From contig NZ_BTFW01000001.1 of assembly GCF_033242265.1 (NCBI RefSeq), positions 1,612,001-1,676,000 on the forward strand: 64,000 nt of DNA, written 5' to 3'. Position 1 is the first letter of the stretch. Each line of letters begins with the position of its first letter. Under the pieces are notes generated by a model that saw only the letters and a list, made by a program, of their open reading frames with translations, was not told where the DNA came from and did no database searches. The DNA is from Novosphingobium sp. IK01 (GTDB taxonomy: Bacteria > Pseudomonadota > Alphaproteobacteria > Sphingomonadales > Sphingomonadaceae). Below, piece by piece: positions 54,098-63,569 of the stretch. The position numbers were made by a program, and so were the translations under genes.

Positions 54098-55504
54098 TCA
54101 GCCCAGACCGGGAATGGCCTGCTGTTCGATCACCGGGGCCTCGAAGCTGGCCATCGGCCAGGCGCAATAGTCGGCGGCGTAGTAGGCGCTCGGGCGGTGG
54201 TTGCCGCTCTCGCCCAGCCCGCCGAAGGGCATCGTCGCCGCAGCGCCCGTGGTCGGACGGTTCCAGTTGACCACGCCCGCGCGCACGAACAGGCGGAATT
54301 CGTCCCACAGCGACGGATCGGCGCTGACCAGCCCCGCCGAAAGGCCAAAGGCCGTGGCATTGGCGGCCTCGATGGCGGCGGCAAAACCGGCCACGCGGCG
54401 GACCTGCAACACGGGCGCGAAAATCTCGCGGTCGGGCGTGGCAACGCCGGTCACGTCGAGGATCACCGGCGCGAAGAAGGCCTCGCGGCGCCCGGCCAGT
54501 TGCGCTTCGGTCAGGATCGGGCGCGCACCGGCCACGACCAGCGCCTGAACCGCCTCGCGCGCGGCGCGGGCCTGTGCATCGCCGATCAGCGGGCCCATGA
54601 AGGCTTCGCCCTCTTCGTCCCACGCCGCAATCGGCAGGGCGCGCGCCAGATCGACCAGCGCGGCCAGCACCGCATCGCCCCAGTCGCCTTCGGGCAGGAT
54701 CAGCCGCCGCGCGCACGAACAGCGCTGGCCGGTGGTGATGAAGGCCGACTGGACGATCAGGCTGGCCACCGCCGACGGATCGCCATCCCAGGCCACCAGC
54801 GGATTGTTGCCGCCCAGTTCGAGCGCGAGGATCACGTCGGGACGGTCGGCAAACTGGCGGCGGAAGACCTGCCCGGCCTGCGCCGAACCGGTGAACAGCA
54901 GCCCGTCGATGGGCCCGGCCAGCAGCGCCTCACCCGTCTCGCGTCCGCCCTGCACGATGGTCAGCACGCCTTCGGGCAGGCCCGCCTCGCGCCAGAGCGC
55001 GCCCATCGCAGCGCCCGTCGCCGGGGTCAGTTCCGAAGGCTTGAACACCACCGTATTGCCTGCCAGCAGCGCGGGCACGATGTGGCCATTGGGCAGGTGG
55101 CCGGGAAAATTGTAGGGCCCGAGCACGGCCATCACGCCATGGGGCCGGTGCGACAGGCTGGCCGTGCCGAACGGCATGTCGGCGCTGCGCGCGCCCGCGC
55201 GCTCGGCCTGGGCGGCGATGGACACGGCAACCTTGCCCGCCATCGAGGCCTGCTCGGTGCGGGTTTCCCACAGGAGCTTGCCGGTTTCCGCCGCGATCAG
55301 CGCGGCCAGCGTCGGGCTCGCCTTGACCAGTTCGGCATAGCGGCGGGCAATCGCCACGCGCTCTTCGAGCGGCGTGCGCGCCCAGCCCGGAAAGGCCGCG
55401 CGCGCGGCCTCGATGGCTGCGGCGCAAGCCGCCGCATCGGCCACGTTCCCTTCCCAGACAGCATGGCCATGGGCGGGATCGAACGAGGTAAGGGTCTGGG
55501 TCAC
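54098..55504 (-). CDS. astD: Succinylglutamate-semialdehyde dehydrogenase
   Basis: NAD-dependent aldehyde dehydrogenase of the arginine succinyltransferase (AST) pathway. The 468-residue product has GPYNFPGHLPNGHIVPALLAGNTVVFKPSE, FTGSAQAGQVFRRQF, the catalytic Glu in ALELGGNNPLVAWD and Cys in TTGQRCSCARRL. The NFPGHLPNGH block is typical of AstD rather than general ALDHs. It starts at GTG 55504, five bases from the astA stop. Last gene of a four-gene minus-strand cluster. Confidence 0.93.
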   Translation of the reverse strand: MTQTLTSFDPAHGHAVWEGNVADAAACAAAIEAARAAFPGWARTPLEERVAIARRYAELVKASPTLAALIAAETGKLLWETRTEQASMAGKVAVSIAAQAERAGARSADMPFGTASLSHRPHGVMAVLGPYNFPGHLPNGHIVPALLAGNTVVFKPSELTPATGAAMGALWREAGLPEGVLTIVQGGRETGEALLAGPIDGLLFTGSAQAGQVFRRQFADRPDVILALELGGNNPLVAWDGDPSAVASLIVQSAFITTGQRCSCARRLILPEGDWGDAVLAALVDLARALPIAAWDEEGEAFMGPLIGDAQARAAREAVQALVVAGARPILTEAQLAGRREAFFAPVILDVTGVATPDREIFAPVLQVRRVAGFAAAIEAANATAFGLSAGLVSADPSLWDEFRLFVRAGVVNWNRPTTGAAATMPFGGLGESGNHRPSAYYAADYCAWPMASFEAPVIEQQAIPGLG

Positions 55505-55508
55505 GGTC

Positions 55509-56519
55509 TCAACTCACGGTCAGGATGTCGCCGGGACGGGCGCCCAGCACGGCAAGGGTTTCTTCAGGCAGGATCAGCGCGCCTTCCCCGATCCGTACCG
55601 GGGTGAGCACGGCGCGGAAACCCGCAAGGCCGGGATTGGCGACGAGCGACAGGCGCTCGTTGGCCTGCGCCTCCACTTTTCCGGCCTGCACGGGCAGGCT
55701 GCGGGCATTGCGGATCGTGCGGATATGGTCGCGCGTGGCGGTCACCGTCGGGCCGCCATCGAAGATGTCGATCAGGCCCGAGCGGGTGAAGCCCTCGTCC
55801 TCCAGCATGGCGAGCGCGCGCTCGCCATGGCGATGGACCTTGCCAATGGCCTCGCGCGCGGAAGGCGCGCACAGTTCAAGGTAGATCGGATGGCGCGGCG
55901 CGAGATCGAGGATGAACTGGCCATCGGTCGCGGTGATCATCCGGTCCGCGTCCTCGAACGGCAGGCGGAAGAACTTGCCCGCAATGCCATTCCAGAACGG
56001 GCTTTCGTCGCGCTCGTCGAACCAGCCGCGCAGTTCGGCCATGATCGTGGGCGCGAACAGGCCCGCATTGGCGCCGATCAGCGCATAGCGCGCGCGCGCC
56101 AGCAGCGAGCCGGCCCCCGCCTGCCGCTTGCGCGGACGCAGGAACAGCGAGCCCACTTCCGACGCGCCCGTGCATTCGTTGACCAGCACCAGCGCCTGAT
56201 GGTCGAACCGGGTGCCCGTGGCCGACGAATATTGCGCCAGCGTCATCACCCGGAACGAATAGTGCGGCCGGTGCAGCCCGACCCCGCCCTTGATGCTCGC
56301 CACCCCCTCGATGGAGCCGGTAGCGGTATCTTCGAGCATCAGCGTGTACCACGCCTCGCTCGCAGGAAGATCGCGCGCAAAGCTCTGTTCCGACAGGGCG
56401 AGCCGCTCGGTCAGGACGGCGCGATCCTCGGGCAGGCTGGTGAAGCCCTTGCCCGAGAGAAAGGCCAGATCGAGCAGCGCGTCGATATCAGCCGGTCCCG
56501 CCGGCCGCACCACCAGCAT
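55509..56519 (-). CDS. astA: Arginine N-succinyltransferase
   Basis: Transfers succinyl from succinyl-CoA to arginine (or ornithine), first step of the AST pathway. The 336-residue single chain begins MLVVRPAGPADIDALLDLAFLSGKGFTSLP and has VGLHRPHYSFRVMTLAQYSS, LVNECTGASEVGSLFLRPRKR, GNGIAGKFFRLPFEDADRM-type FWNGIAGKFFRLPFEDADRM and DIFDGGPTVTATRDHIRTIR. Its start shares one base with the aminotransferase stop (TGATG). Confidence 0.95.
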   Translation of the reverse strand: MLVVRPAGPADIDALLDLAFLSGKGFTSLPEDRAVLTERLALSEQSFARDLPASEAWYTLMLEDTATGSIEGVASIKGGVGLHRPHYSFRVMTLAQYSSATGTRFDHQALVLVNECTGASEVGSLFLRPRKRQAGAGSLLARARYALIGANAGLFAPTIMAELRGWFDERDESPFWNGIAGKFFRLPFEDADRMITATDGQFILDLAPRHPIYLELCAPSAREAIGKVHRHGERALAMLEDEGFTRSGLIDIFDGGPTVTATRDHIRTIRNARSLPVQAGKVEAQANERLSLVANPGLAGFRAVLTPVRIGEGALILPEETLAVLGARPGDILTVS

Positions 56520-57742
56520 CAGGCGCCTGCCAGCGCAGGCTGCGCGTCAACCTTGCCCCAGCCGCGCGCGCGCGCATCGGCCAGCGTCGCGTCGAGCCGG
56601 GCCAGCGCCTCGTCCACTTCGGCAGGCGCGATCAGCAGCGAGGGCAGCAGGCGAATGCAGTTGTCGCCGCCACCGGCCACCAGCAGGCCATGCTCGCGCG
56701 CCAGCGCCATGACTTCGCGGTTGTTGGGGTGCAGCTTGAGGCCCATCAGCAGACCCTTGCCGCGCGGCTCGACCACCTGATCGGGATAGCGCGCGGCCAG
56801 CGCCGCAAAGCCGGTGAAGAAACGCTCGGACATGGCCCCGACATGGGCCAGCGCCTCGTCCTTCGCAAGGATTTCGAACACGGCAAGGCCCACGGCCATG
56901 GCCAGCGGATTGCCACCGAAGGTCGTGCCGTGGAGGCCGGTGCCCATGCCGCTCGACGCCTCCGCGCTCGCCAGCACGGCCCCGATGGGGAAACCGCCGC
57001 CCAGCGCCTTGGCAATAGCCATGATGTCGGGCTCGGCGCCGGGGAACCACTGGTGGGCGAACAGCTTGCCGGTGCGGCCCATGCCGCTCTGCACTTCGTC
57101 GTGGATCAGCAGGACGCCGTGTTCGCGGGTCAGGCGGCGCAGCGCCAGCAGGGTTTCCCCGTCGAACGCGCGCGCACCGCCTTCGCCCTGCACCGGCTCG
57201 ATGATCACCGCCGCCGTGGTCGGGCGGGACACCGCCTCCTGCACGCTCGCCCAGTCGTCGATCGAAAGCTGGTGATAGCCGGGCAGGCGCGGGCCGAAGC
57301 CTTCGAGGTACGAGGGATTGCCCGAGGCGTTGATCGCGCCATAGGTCCGCCCGTGGAACGAACCGGCAAAGCCGATCACGTCGACGCGCTGCACGTCGCC
57401 CTTCGCGAAGTGATAGCGGCGGGCGATCTTGAGCGCGGCCTCGACCGCCTCGGTGCCCGAATTGGCGAAATAGGCCATGTCGGCAAACGTCGCGGCGGTC
57501 AGCTTTTGCGCCAGCTCTTCCTGTCCGGGAATGCGGAAGATGTTGGAAACATGCCAGAGCTTGTGCGCCTGGGTGGTCAGCGCCTCGACCAGCGCGGGAT
57601 GGGCATGGCCGAGCGCGCACGTCGCGATCCCCGCCACGCAATCGAGGAAGCGGCGGCCATCGCGCGCCTCAAGCCAGACGCCTTCCCCGCGTTCCACTTC
57701 GATCTGGGCACGGGCATAGAGCGGCATCAGAGCTTCGGACAT
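56519..57742 (-). CDS. Succinylornithine / acetylornithine aminotransferase
   Basis: A class-III PLP aminotransferase of 407 residues: MPLYARAQIEVERGEGVWLEARDGRRFLD, FANSGTEAVEAALKIARRYH, FHGRTYGAI, EPVQGEGGAR, DEVQSGMGRTGK and PLP lysine in MAIAKALGGGFPIGA. Sequence does not separate AstC from ArgD; context favours the AST role (astC), and dual use is possible. ATG 57742 is preceded by GGGGAG at eight bases. 78 bp after the DUF1338 gene. Confidence 0.92.
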   Translation of the reverse strand: MSEALMPLYARAQIEVERGEGVWLEARDGRRFLDCVAGIATCALGHAHPALVEALTTQAHKLWHVSNIFRIPGQEELAQKLTAATFADMAYFANSGTEAVEAALKIARRYHFAKGDVQRVDVIGFAGSFHGRTYGAINASGNPSYLEGFGPRLPGYHQLSIDDWASVQEAVSRPTTAAVIIEPVQGEGGARAFDGETLLALRRLTREHGVLLIHDEVQSGMGRTGKLFAHQWFPGAEPDIMAIAKALGGGFPIGAVLASAEASSGMGTGLHGTTFGGNPLAMAVGLAVFEILAKDEALAHVGAMSERFFTGFAALAARYPDQVVEPRGKGLLMGLKLHPNNREVMALAREHGLLVAGGGDNCIRLLPSLLIAPAEVDEALARLDATLADARARGWGKVDAQPALAGA

Positions 57743-57820
57743 GAGACTTTCTCCCCGCAATCGTCGTTGCGGACTTGTGGTTGCATCAAAACGGGAATTT
57801 TGCCGAATTCAGGCGGCGTG

Positions 57821-58858
57821 TCAGGCGGCCTGGGTCATCTTGAAGATGCCCGTGGCATTGCCGCTGTCGAACGCGAGGTCGAGCTTGCCGGTGGCCGGAT
57901 CGACACGGCGGGTGATGAATTCGAAGAACGAACCGGGCACCTCGCGCGCGACCAGCGTGCCGTCGGCAGCGCGGAACGTGCGCTTGACTTGCGCGGCGCG
58001 CAGCGCGGTCTGGCGCACACGGCCCGAGGCGGAGGTTTCCACCTTGTCCTTGATGCTGCGCCCGGCCTCGCGCTCGCCCTGCGCGGTAGCCTCCACATCG
58101 GTCACGCGGTCGGTCACATGGTTGAAGGCATTGCCTTCGGTGGAAATCCAGGCCGCCTCGGCGCTTTCGGCCAGCAGGGTTTCGTAGTCGGCCTCGAACG
58201 GCACCGCGTGCTGGCGGTCGAACAGGCGCATCACCGTGCGCAGCGCATCGGCCGCATCGTCGGTCGGCACGCTGCCGCCCTCGCCCAGACGGGCCAGCAC
58301 GGCGCCCGTCGCCGCGTCGAAGCGGTCGAGCGCGGAACCGAACACGCGCACCGCCGCCTTGGCGAAATCGGGCGAGAACTGGTCGACATGCAGTTCGCTC
58401 ACGAAGAACTGCGGCATCGTTTCGGGAAACTGCGCATGGCACCAGACATGGCCGGTCATCTTCAGGCGCGGCAGCGGATAGAGCCCGACCTCGACATAGC
58501 CGAGCGGTTCGAGCACGCGGCGGATCGCCTCCACCCCCTGCGGCATCGCACAGCGCGTGCCCTGCGGCAGGGCCACCGTGCGCAGCGCGCCATGGTCGAG
58601 CACGATCCGGCGCCCTTCGCGCGCGCAGTCGGCGACATAGGCCGCCCCTTCGGGCACGCGGTCGATCAGATCGGCAAACAGCACGAGGTTGAGCGCCTCG
58701 GCAAAGCGCAAGGCATCGACACCATTGACCGGCGCATGGGCGCCCACCGGAACCATCGGCGCGGCGAGCGCACGAATCTGCTCGGCACGGTCGCGTCCCA
58801 GGACATTTTCGACAAGGTCGCCACTGCCTGCAAGTTCGATGGTTGCGGAATGCTGCAT
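57821..58858 (-). CDS. DUF1338 protein (2-oxoadipate dioxygenase/decarboxylase family)
   Basis: A 345-residue member of the DUF1338 (HglS/YdcJ) family, metal-dependent enzymes with a VOC-like fold. HglS converts 2-oxoadipate to 2-hydroxyglutarate. The expected His-His-Glu metal triad is visible: H89 in LDHGALRTV, H247 in GNAFNHVTDRV and E313 in GSFFEFITRR. It is shorter than HglS. It is the first gene of the cluster with the aminotransferase, astA and astD, directly divergent from a LysR gene. Usual AST genes astB and astE are not here, so its substrate is likely a 2-oxo acid linked to arginine or ornithine breakdown. That is inference. Confidence 0.85.
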   Translation of the reverse strand: MQHSATIELAGSGDLVENVLGRDRAEQIRALAAPMVPVGAHAPVNGVDALRFAEALNLVLFADLIDRVPEGAAYVADCAREGRRIVLDHGALRTVALPQGTRCAMPQGVEAIRRVLEPLGYVEVGLYPLPRLKMTGHVWCHAQFPETMPQFFVSELHVDQFSPDFAKAAVRVFGSALDRFDAATGAVLARLGEGGSVPTDDAADALRTVMRLFDRQHAVPFEADYETLLAESAEAAWISTEGNAFNHVTDRVTDVEATAQGEREAGRSIKDKVETSASGRVRQTALRAAQVKRTFRAADGTLVAREVPGSFFEFITRRVDPATGKLDLAFDSGNATGIFKMTQAA

Positions 58859-58957
58859 TATGCGACCTTTCGATCTAGTATCGTTGCTGGCCCCTGTTTA
58901 TGCTAGGAAAGCAGCGCCTCAAAACGGCGATGTGTCATCTGTAGATCAGGTTTTGGA
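58859..58957. promoter_or_regulatory. Divergent control region, ast cluster / LysR regulator
   Basis: 99 bp between the starts of the DUF1338 gene and the LysR gene, the classical place for LysR binding and mutual control. AAAGG precedes the DUF1338 ATG. I could not pick out a unique T-N11-A operator. Confidence 0.5.
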
Positions 58958-59848
58958 ATGAGCGACTCCCGCCGGGAACTCCCTTCGATGACAGCTCTGG
59001 CCTGTTTCGCGAGCGCCGCGCGCGAAGGCGGCTTCTCGCGCGCGGGCGAGCACCTCGGCCTGACCCAGAGCGCGGTCAGCCGCCAGATCGCCCTGCTCGA
59101 AGAAAGCCTGCAAACCCCGTTGTTCACCCGCCACGGGCGGCGCGTCACCCTCAACGAGGCGGGCCGCGCCTATCTCGAAGACATCGAACCGGCGCTGCGC
59201 CGCATCCGTCAGGCCACGATCAAGACCATGGACCGGGGCAGCCGCCGCGATCTGGCCATCGCCACCCTGCCCAGCTTCGGCATGCGCTGGCTGGCCCCGC
59301 GCCTGCCGGGACTGACCACGCGCCACCCCGAACTGACCGTCAATTTCGCCGCGCGCTCGTTTCCGTTCAACTTGCGCGAGGAGCGTTTCGATGCCGCGAT
59401 CCACTTCGGCGCGGCGGACTGGGCCGATGCAGAGATGGTCCCCCTGTTCACCGAACAGGCCGTGGTCGCCTGCGCGCCGGACTGGCTGCGCACCGAAGGG
59501 ATCAGGGCCCCCGCCGACCTGCTTGACAAGCCGCTCCTGTTCCAGACCTCGCGCCGACAGGCGTGGAACCGCTGGTTCGCCGCGGCGGGAATCGAAGGCC
59601 TGCCCCCGCTCAAGGGGCCCAATTTCGAGCAGTTCCTGATGCTGGCCCAGGCCGCCGCCGCCGGATCGGGCGCAGCGCTGCTGCCGCGCTTCCTGATCGA
59701 GCCCGAACTGGAGTCTGGCGTGCTGGTCACCCCGTTCGAGACCGCGCTGGTCGATGAAGGGCGCTATTACCTCGTCCTGCGGCCCGACTGGCGCGAACAT
59801 GCCGGGCTGGTCAAGTTTCATGACTGGCTGGTGGAGGAGGTGCGGTGA
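58958..59848 (+). CDS. LysR-family regulator (GcvA-like)
   Basis: A 296-residue LysR regulator. The N-terminal winged helix (about residues 9-67) has LPSMTALACFASAAREGGFSRAGEHLGLTQSAVSRQIALLEESL; the substrate-binding domain follows (about 95-290), with the IHFGAADW segment typical of the GcvA subgroup. It is divergent from the DUF1338-ast cluster, so it probably controls it, with arginine or a breakdown product as inducer (inference). Start ATG 58958. Confidence 0.93.
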   Translation: MSDSRRELPSMTALACFASAAREGGFSRAGEHLGLTQSAVSRQIALLEESLQTPLFTRHGRRVTLNEAGRAYLEDIEPALRRIRQATIKTMDRGSRRDLAIATLPSFGMRWLAPRLPGLTTRHPELTVNFAARSFPFNLREERFDAAIHFGAADWADAEMVPLFTEQAVVACAPDWLRTEGIRAPADLLDKPLLFQTSRRQAWNRWFAAAGIEGLPPLKGPNFEQFLMLAQAAAAGSGAALLPRFLIEPELESGVLVTPFETALVDEGRYYLVLRPDWREHAGLVKFHDWLVEEVR

Positions 59849-59853
59849 CTTTT

Positions 59854-59890
59854 GCCCCTCCACCACCCGCTATGCGGGCGGTGGAGGGGC
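59854..59890. terminator. Hairpin between LysR and parC, repeat-derived
   Basis: 17-base arms (59854-59870 and 59874-59890) pair with one mismatch around TAT. The sequence CCCCTCCACCACCCGC is the shared start of the dispersed repeat. It lies five bases after both convergent stops and could end both transcripts, although no U-tract follows. Confidence 0.65.
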
Positions 59891-59895
59891 GCGGG

Positions 59896-62193
59896 TTAGA
59901 ACGTATTGTCGCGCGGAAATCCGACTGGAGGCAGGCGCCCGGCCGCGCCGCGTGCGACCTTCCACGGGAGCAGGTCCTTTTCGACGCGGGTGCGCCCGGT
60001 GTCGCCGCCCATTGTCCAGCTCAGGCCGTCTTCGAGCCTGAGCGTGATCGCGTCGGACAACCCGCCATCGCGATAGCGTTGCAGCGTAACCCCCTGCCCC
60101 TTGGCCAGGATCGGCACTTCGGAGAGCGCGAAGATCACCAGCTTGCGGTTCTCGCCCATGACCGCGACATGGTCGTGTTCGGGCGCGATCTCGCGCACGA
60201 TCTTGAGCTGGACACCCGGCTTGGTCGAGACGACGCCGCGCCCCTTTCGTGTTTCGGCGAGCAGTTCGTCCATTTCCGCCGCGAAGCCGCGCCCGCTGTT
60301 GGCTGCCAGCAGAAGCTGGCCCTTGGGGCGATAGACGACCAGCGCGACGATGTGGGCATCCGGGTCGATGTCGACCATCGTGCGGATCGGCTCGCCAAAG
60401 CCGCGCGCGCCGGGCAATTTGTCGGCACCCAGCGTATAGAACCGCCCGGTGTCGAGCGCGACCAGCAGCTTGTCGGTCGTCTGCGCGTGGAGCACCCAGG
60501 CCGGGCCGTCGCCTTCCTTGAACTTGAACTCGGTATCGAGCGGCAGGTGGCCCTTGGCCGCGCGAATCCAGCCGCGCGCGGAAAGGACGACGGTGACCGG
60601 CTCCTTCTCGATCATCGCGTCCATCGAGAATTCGCGGGTGGGCGCGGCCTCGGCAATGGTGGTGCGGCGGCGGCCCAGCACCGTTTCGGGGCCATAGTCC
60701 TTGCGCAGGGCGGCCAGTTCGCGCTTCAGGCGCGTGCGCTGGCGTGCCGGGCTTTCGAGCAGCTTGTTCAGCTCGTCCTGCTCGGCCAGCAAAGCGTCGT
60801 GCTCGCGGCGCAGTTCCATTTCCTCAAGCTTGCGCAACGAGCGCAGGCGCATGTTGAGGATCGCCTCGGCCTGGCGGTCGGTCAGGCCGAATTCGGCCAT
60901 CATGACCGGCTTGGGCTCGTCCTCGGTACGGATGATCTCGATGATCCGGTCGAGGTTGAGATAGGCAATGATATAGCCTTCGAGCAGTTCGAGCCGCGCG
61001 GCGATCTTGTCGAGCCGGTGCTGCGCGCGGCGCAGCATGATGTCGATCTGGCTGATCACCCATTCCTGAACGAGATCCTTGAGGCCGAGCACGCCGGGGG
61101 TGCGCTGGGCATCGAGCACGTTGAGGTTGAGGCCAAAGCGCGATTCAAGGTCGGTCAGGCGATAGAGCGATTCCCTGAGCAGGTCGGGATCGACATTGCG
61201 GCTCTTGGGCACGAGTACGATGCGGATATGCTCGTCGCTCTCGTCGCGCACGTCTTCGAGGATCGGCAGCTTCTTGTCGCCGATGAGGGCAGCGATCTGC
61301 TCGATCAGCTTGCCCTTCTGGACCATGTAGGGAATTTCCGAGACGACCAGTTGCCACTGGCCGCTGCCCAGCTTCTCGATGCCGGTCTCTTCCCACTGCC
61401 CCGCCTCGTCGCGCCCGGTCGAAAAGCGCCCGCGCACGCGCAGTGAGCCGCGCCCGGTTTCATAAGCCGCAGCGATCAGCGCCGGGCTGTCGACCACCAC
61501 GCCCCCGGTGGGGAAATCGGGACCGTGGAACACTTCCATCAACTGGGCATGCTCGGCCTGGGGATTGTCGATCAGCATCAGTGCGACGTCGACGATCTCG
61601 GCGACATTGTGGCTGGGGATATTGGTGGCCATGCCCACCGCGATCCCGCTGGCGCCATTGGCCAGCAGGTTGGGAAAGAGGCCGGGGAAAATGTCCGGCT
61701 CGTGATCCTCGCCATTGTAGGTGGGGACGAAATCGACCGTGCCTTCGTCGAGTCCCGCCATCAGGCGGATCGCCGTCGGCGTCAGGCGCGCTTCGGTGTA
61801 GCGGTAGGCGGCGGCGTTATCGCCGTCGATATTGCCGAAGTTGCCCTGCCCCTCGACCAGCGGATAGCGCAGCGCGAAATCCTGCGCGAGGCGGACCATC
61901 GCGTCGTAGACCGAGGCATCGCCATGGGGATGATACTTGCCGATGACATCGCCGACCACGCGCGCCGATTTCTTGAACGCGCTGTTGGGGTCGAGCCGCA
62001 ATTGCCGCATGGCCCAGAGCAGGCGGCGGTGGACCGGCTTGAGCCCATCGCGCAAGTCGGGCAGCGAGCGCGCGGTGATCGTCGAGAGCGCATAGACCAG
62101 ATAGCGTTCCGACAGCGCGGAATCGAACGGGGCATCGACAATCGCGTCAAACGGATCGGATGCGTCGAAGGGGTCTGTCAGATCATCGGCCAT
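59896..62193 (-). CDS. parC: DNA topoisomerase IV subunit A
   Basis: Type IIA topoisomerase subunit that decatenates daughter chromosomes. The 765-residue product has [32 protein letters not shown], the quinolone-resistance region [33 protein letters not shown], catalytic Tyr in [13 protein letters not shown], and a C-terminal set of gyrase-like blades (about 500-740) without the GyrA box, consistent with ParC. QRDR residues look wild type ([17 protein letters not shown]). ATG 62193 is the family start. 87 bp after a membrane acyltransferase on the same strand. Confidence 0.95.
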   Translation of the reverse strand: MADDLTDPFDASDPFDAIVDAPFDSALSERYLVYALSTITARSLPDLRDGLKPVHRRLLWAMRQLRLDPNSAFKKSARVVGDVIGKYHPHGDASVYDAMVRLAQDFALRYPLVEGQGNFGNIDGDNAAAYRYTEARLTPTAIRLMAGLDEGTVDFVPTYNGEDHEPDIFPGLFPNLLANGASGIAVGMATNIPSHNVAEIVDVALMLIDNPQAEHAQLMEVFHGPDFPTGGVVVDSPALIAAAYETGRGSLRVRGRFSTGRDEAGQWEETGIEKLGSGQWQLVVSEIPYMVQKGKLIEQIAALIGDKKLPILEDVRDESDEHIRIVLVPKSRNVDPDLLRESLYRLTDLESRFGLNLNVLDAQRTPGVLGLKDLVQEWVISQIDIMLRRAQHRLDKIAARLELLEGYIIAYLNLDRIIEIIRTEDEPKPVMMAEFGLTDRQAEAILNMRLRSLRKLEEMELRREHDALLAEQDELNKLLESPARQRTRLKRELAALRKDYGPETVLGRRRTTIAEAAPTREFSMDAMIEKEPVTVVLSARGWIRAAKGHLPLDTEFKFKEGDGPAWVLHAQTTDKLLVALDTGRFYTLGADKLPGARGFGEPIRTMVDIDPDAHIVALVVYRPKGQLLLAANSGRGFAAEMDELLAETRKGRGVVSTKPGVQLKIVREIAPEHDHVAVMGENRKLVIFALSEVPILAKGQGVTLQRYRDGGLSDAITLRLEDGLSWTMGGDTGRTRVEKDLLPWKVARGAAGRLPPVGFPRDNTF

Positions 62194-62280
62194 GGGAAAC
62201 AAGGTGTAGCAACACCGTGAACAAAACGGAACCTCTGTAAACGCGCCCGTGCCCGTGCCGCCTGTGGGCAAATTGGCGCC

Positions 62281-63501
62281 CTATTCGAGGCGCCCGCCGC
62301 TCAGCACCCGCGCCAGCCCCGGATGGACCCGGCGCAAGGCCTGGCCCAGCACGACCGCCCCGCCCAGCGCCAGCACCGGCTGCCCGAGCAGGAACAGCGG
62401 ATAGGCCGGTGCCCCCAGCGGGCCGGTGATCTGGCCGATGGCCGGCCCGGCGCACCAGATCAGGATCAGGTGCGCGCAAAACATCAGGAACACATATGGC
62501 TCGGCCCGCAGGAGGCCATCGCCCAGCCGCTGCATCCGCCCTTCCCCGGCCAGCCGCCACGCCAGCGCCCAGAAACACAGCGCCGTGGCCGCGCGCATGG
62601 CCAGATCGGCCAGCGCGAAGACCAGCGGATGCGCGGCTTCCTCCGCCGCATCGAAGACTTCCAGCCAGATCTTGAGCGCCGCCATCGCCAGATAGGGCAG
62701 GACCAGCAGCTCCAACGGCCAGCCCCCCACCCGCGCAGCCAGATCGCCCCGGCGGGCGAGCATGCCCAGCACGAAAAATGCAAGGATCGAGGGCCGCTGC
62801 AACACGTAAAAGCCCCAGGGCAGGCCCCCGGCAAAGAGGCTCCAGACCAGAGCCATCAGCGCGATGCCCCCCAGCACCGGCGTGCGCGCCCGCACCAGCA
62901 GGGGCGCGGCCACGAGGCAGACGAACAGGTCGCGCAGGAACGGCATCTGCACGTTGATCTCGTTGGGCGCGCGAAACGCGAGCAGCTCGTTGGCCAGCCA
63001 GTCCAGCGCCGCCAGATTCAGCGCCTCGGGATGGGGGGCATAGAGCCACCCGGCCAGCGCCGCGCCCGAAACCACCACAATCGCGATCAGGTTCCACGCG
63101 ACCATCGGCACGAGCACGGCCCGCACCTTGCCGGCCAGAAACCGCCGCCAGCCGCGCCGGGCCAGCGAGGGCCCGACCAGCCAGCCGGAAATCATGCTGA
63201 GCAAGGGCACCGAACTGCGCCCGAGCAACTCGATCAGGCCCCAGCGAAGCAAGCCTTGCGGCGTATCGGCCAGCGCGCTGAGCGACGGGCCATAGAGCCC
63301 CGTCCACGCATGGACATAGACGATGCCCATGATGCACAGCACGCGGGAAATACCGATGGCGCGGGACAGTTGCCCAGAACGCTGCGGCCCGGAACGCTGG
63401 TGTCCTGAACGGGATGAACGGGAAAACCGATTGGCGGACAAGAGAACCCTTCTTGTGTCTGCATCCTCTCCCGCGCGCACCACGGGCGCGGGCGGGACCA
63501 T
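62281..63501 (-). CDS. Membrane acyltransferase, family 3
   Basis: An integral-membrane protein of about 406 residues with around ten hydrophobic segments. The first, RAIGISRVLCIMGIVYVHAWTGLYG, has the conserved Arg and His of family-3 acyltransferases; RSSVPLLSMISGWLVGPSLARRGWRRFLAGKVRAVLVPMVAWNLIAI follows. It probably modifies a surface glycan. The N-terminal 45 residues are a low-complexity Arg/Ser/Gly stretch (SGHQRSGPQRSGQ), so the true start may be later than ATG 63501; GTG 63513 is another option. Confidence 0.8.
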   Translation of the reverse strand: MVPPAPVVRAGEDADTRRVLLSANRFSRSSRSGHQRSGPQRSGQLSRAIGISRVLCIMGIVYVHAWTGLYGPSLSALADTPQGLLRWGLIELLGRSSVPLLSMISGWLVGPSLARRGWRRFLAGKVRAVLVPMVAWNLIAIVVVSGAALAGWLYAPHPEALNLAALDWLANELLAFRAPNEINVQMPFLRDLFVCLVAAPLLVRARTPVLGGIALMALVWSLFAGGLPWGFYVLQRPSILAFFVLGMLARRGDLAARVGGWPLELLVLPYLAMAALKIWLEVFDAAEEAAHPLVFALADLAMRAATALCFWALAWRLAGEGRMQRLGDGLLRAEPYVFLMFCAHLILIWCAGPAIGQITGPLGAPAYPLFLLGQPVLALGGAVVLGQALRRVHPGLARVLSGGRLE

Positions 63502-63569
63502 TCCTGCAAACACACGAGGGGCGCTATTGTGCCCGCCTCCGGTTCATCTCCTCCCGTTCATACCCCTGT

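Noticed and set aside
57821..58858. astB (N-succinylarginine dihydrolase) as the fourth ast gene
   Set aside because: The protein lacks AstB sequences and instead has the GNAFNHVTDRV and HGALR motifs of DUF1338.
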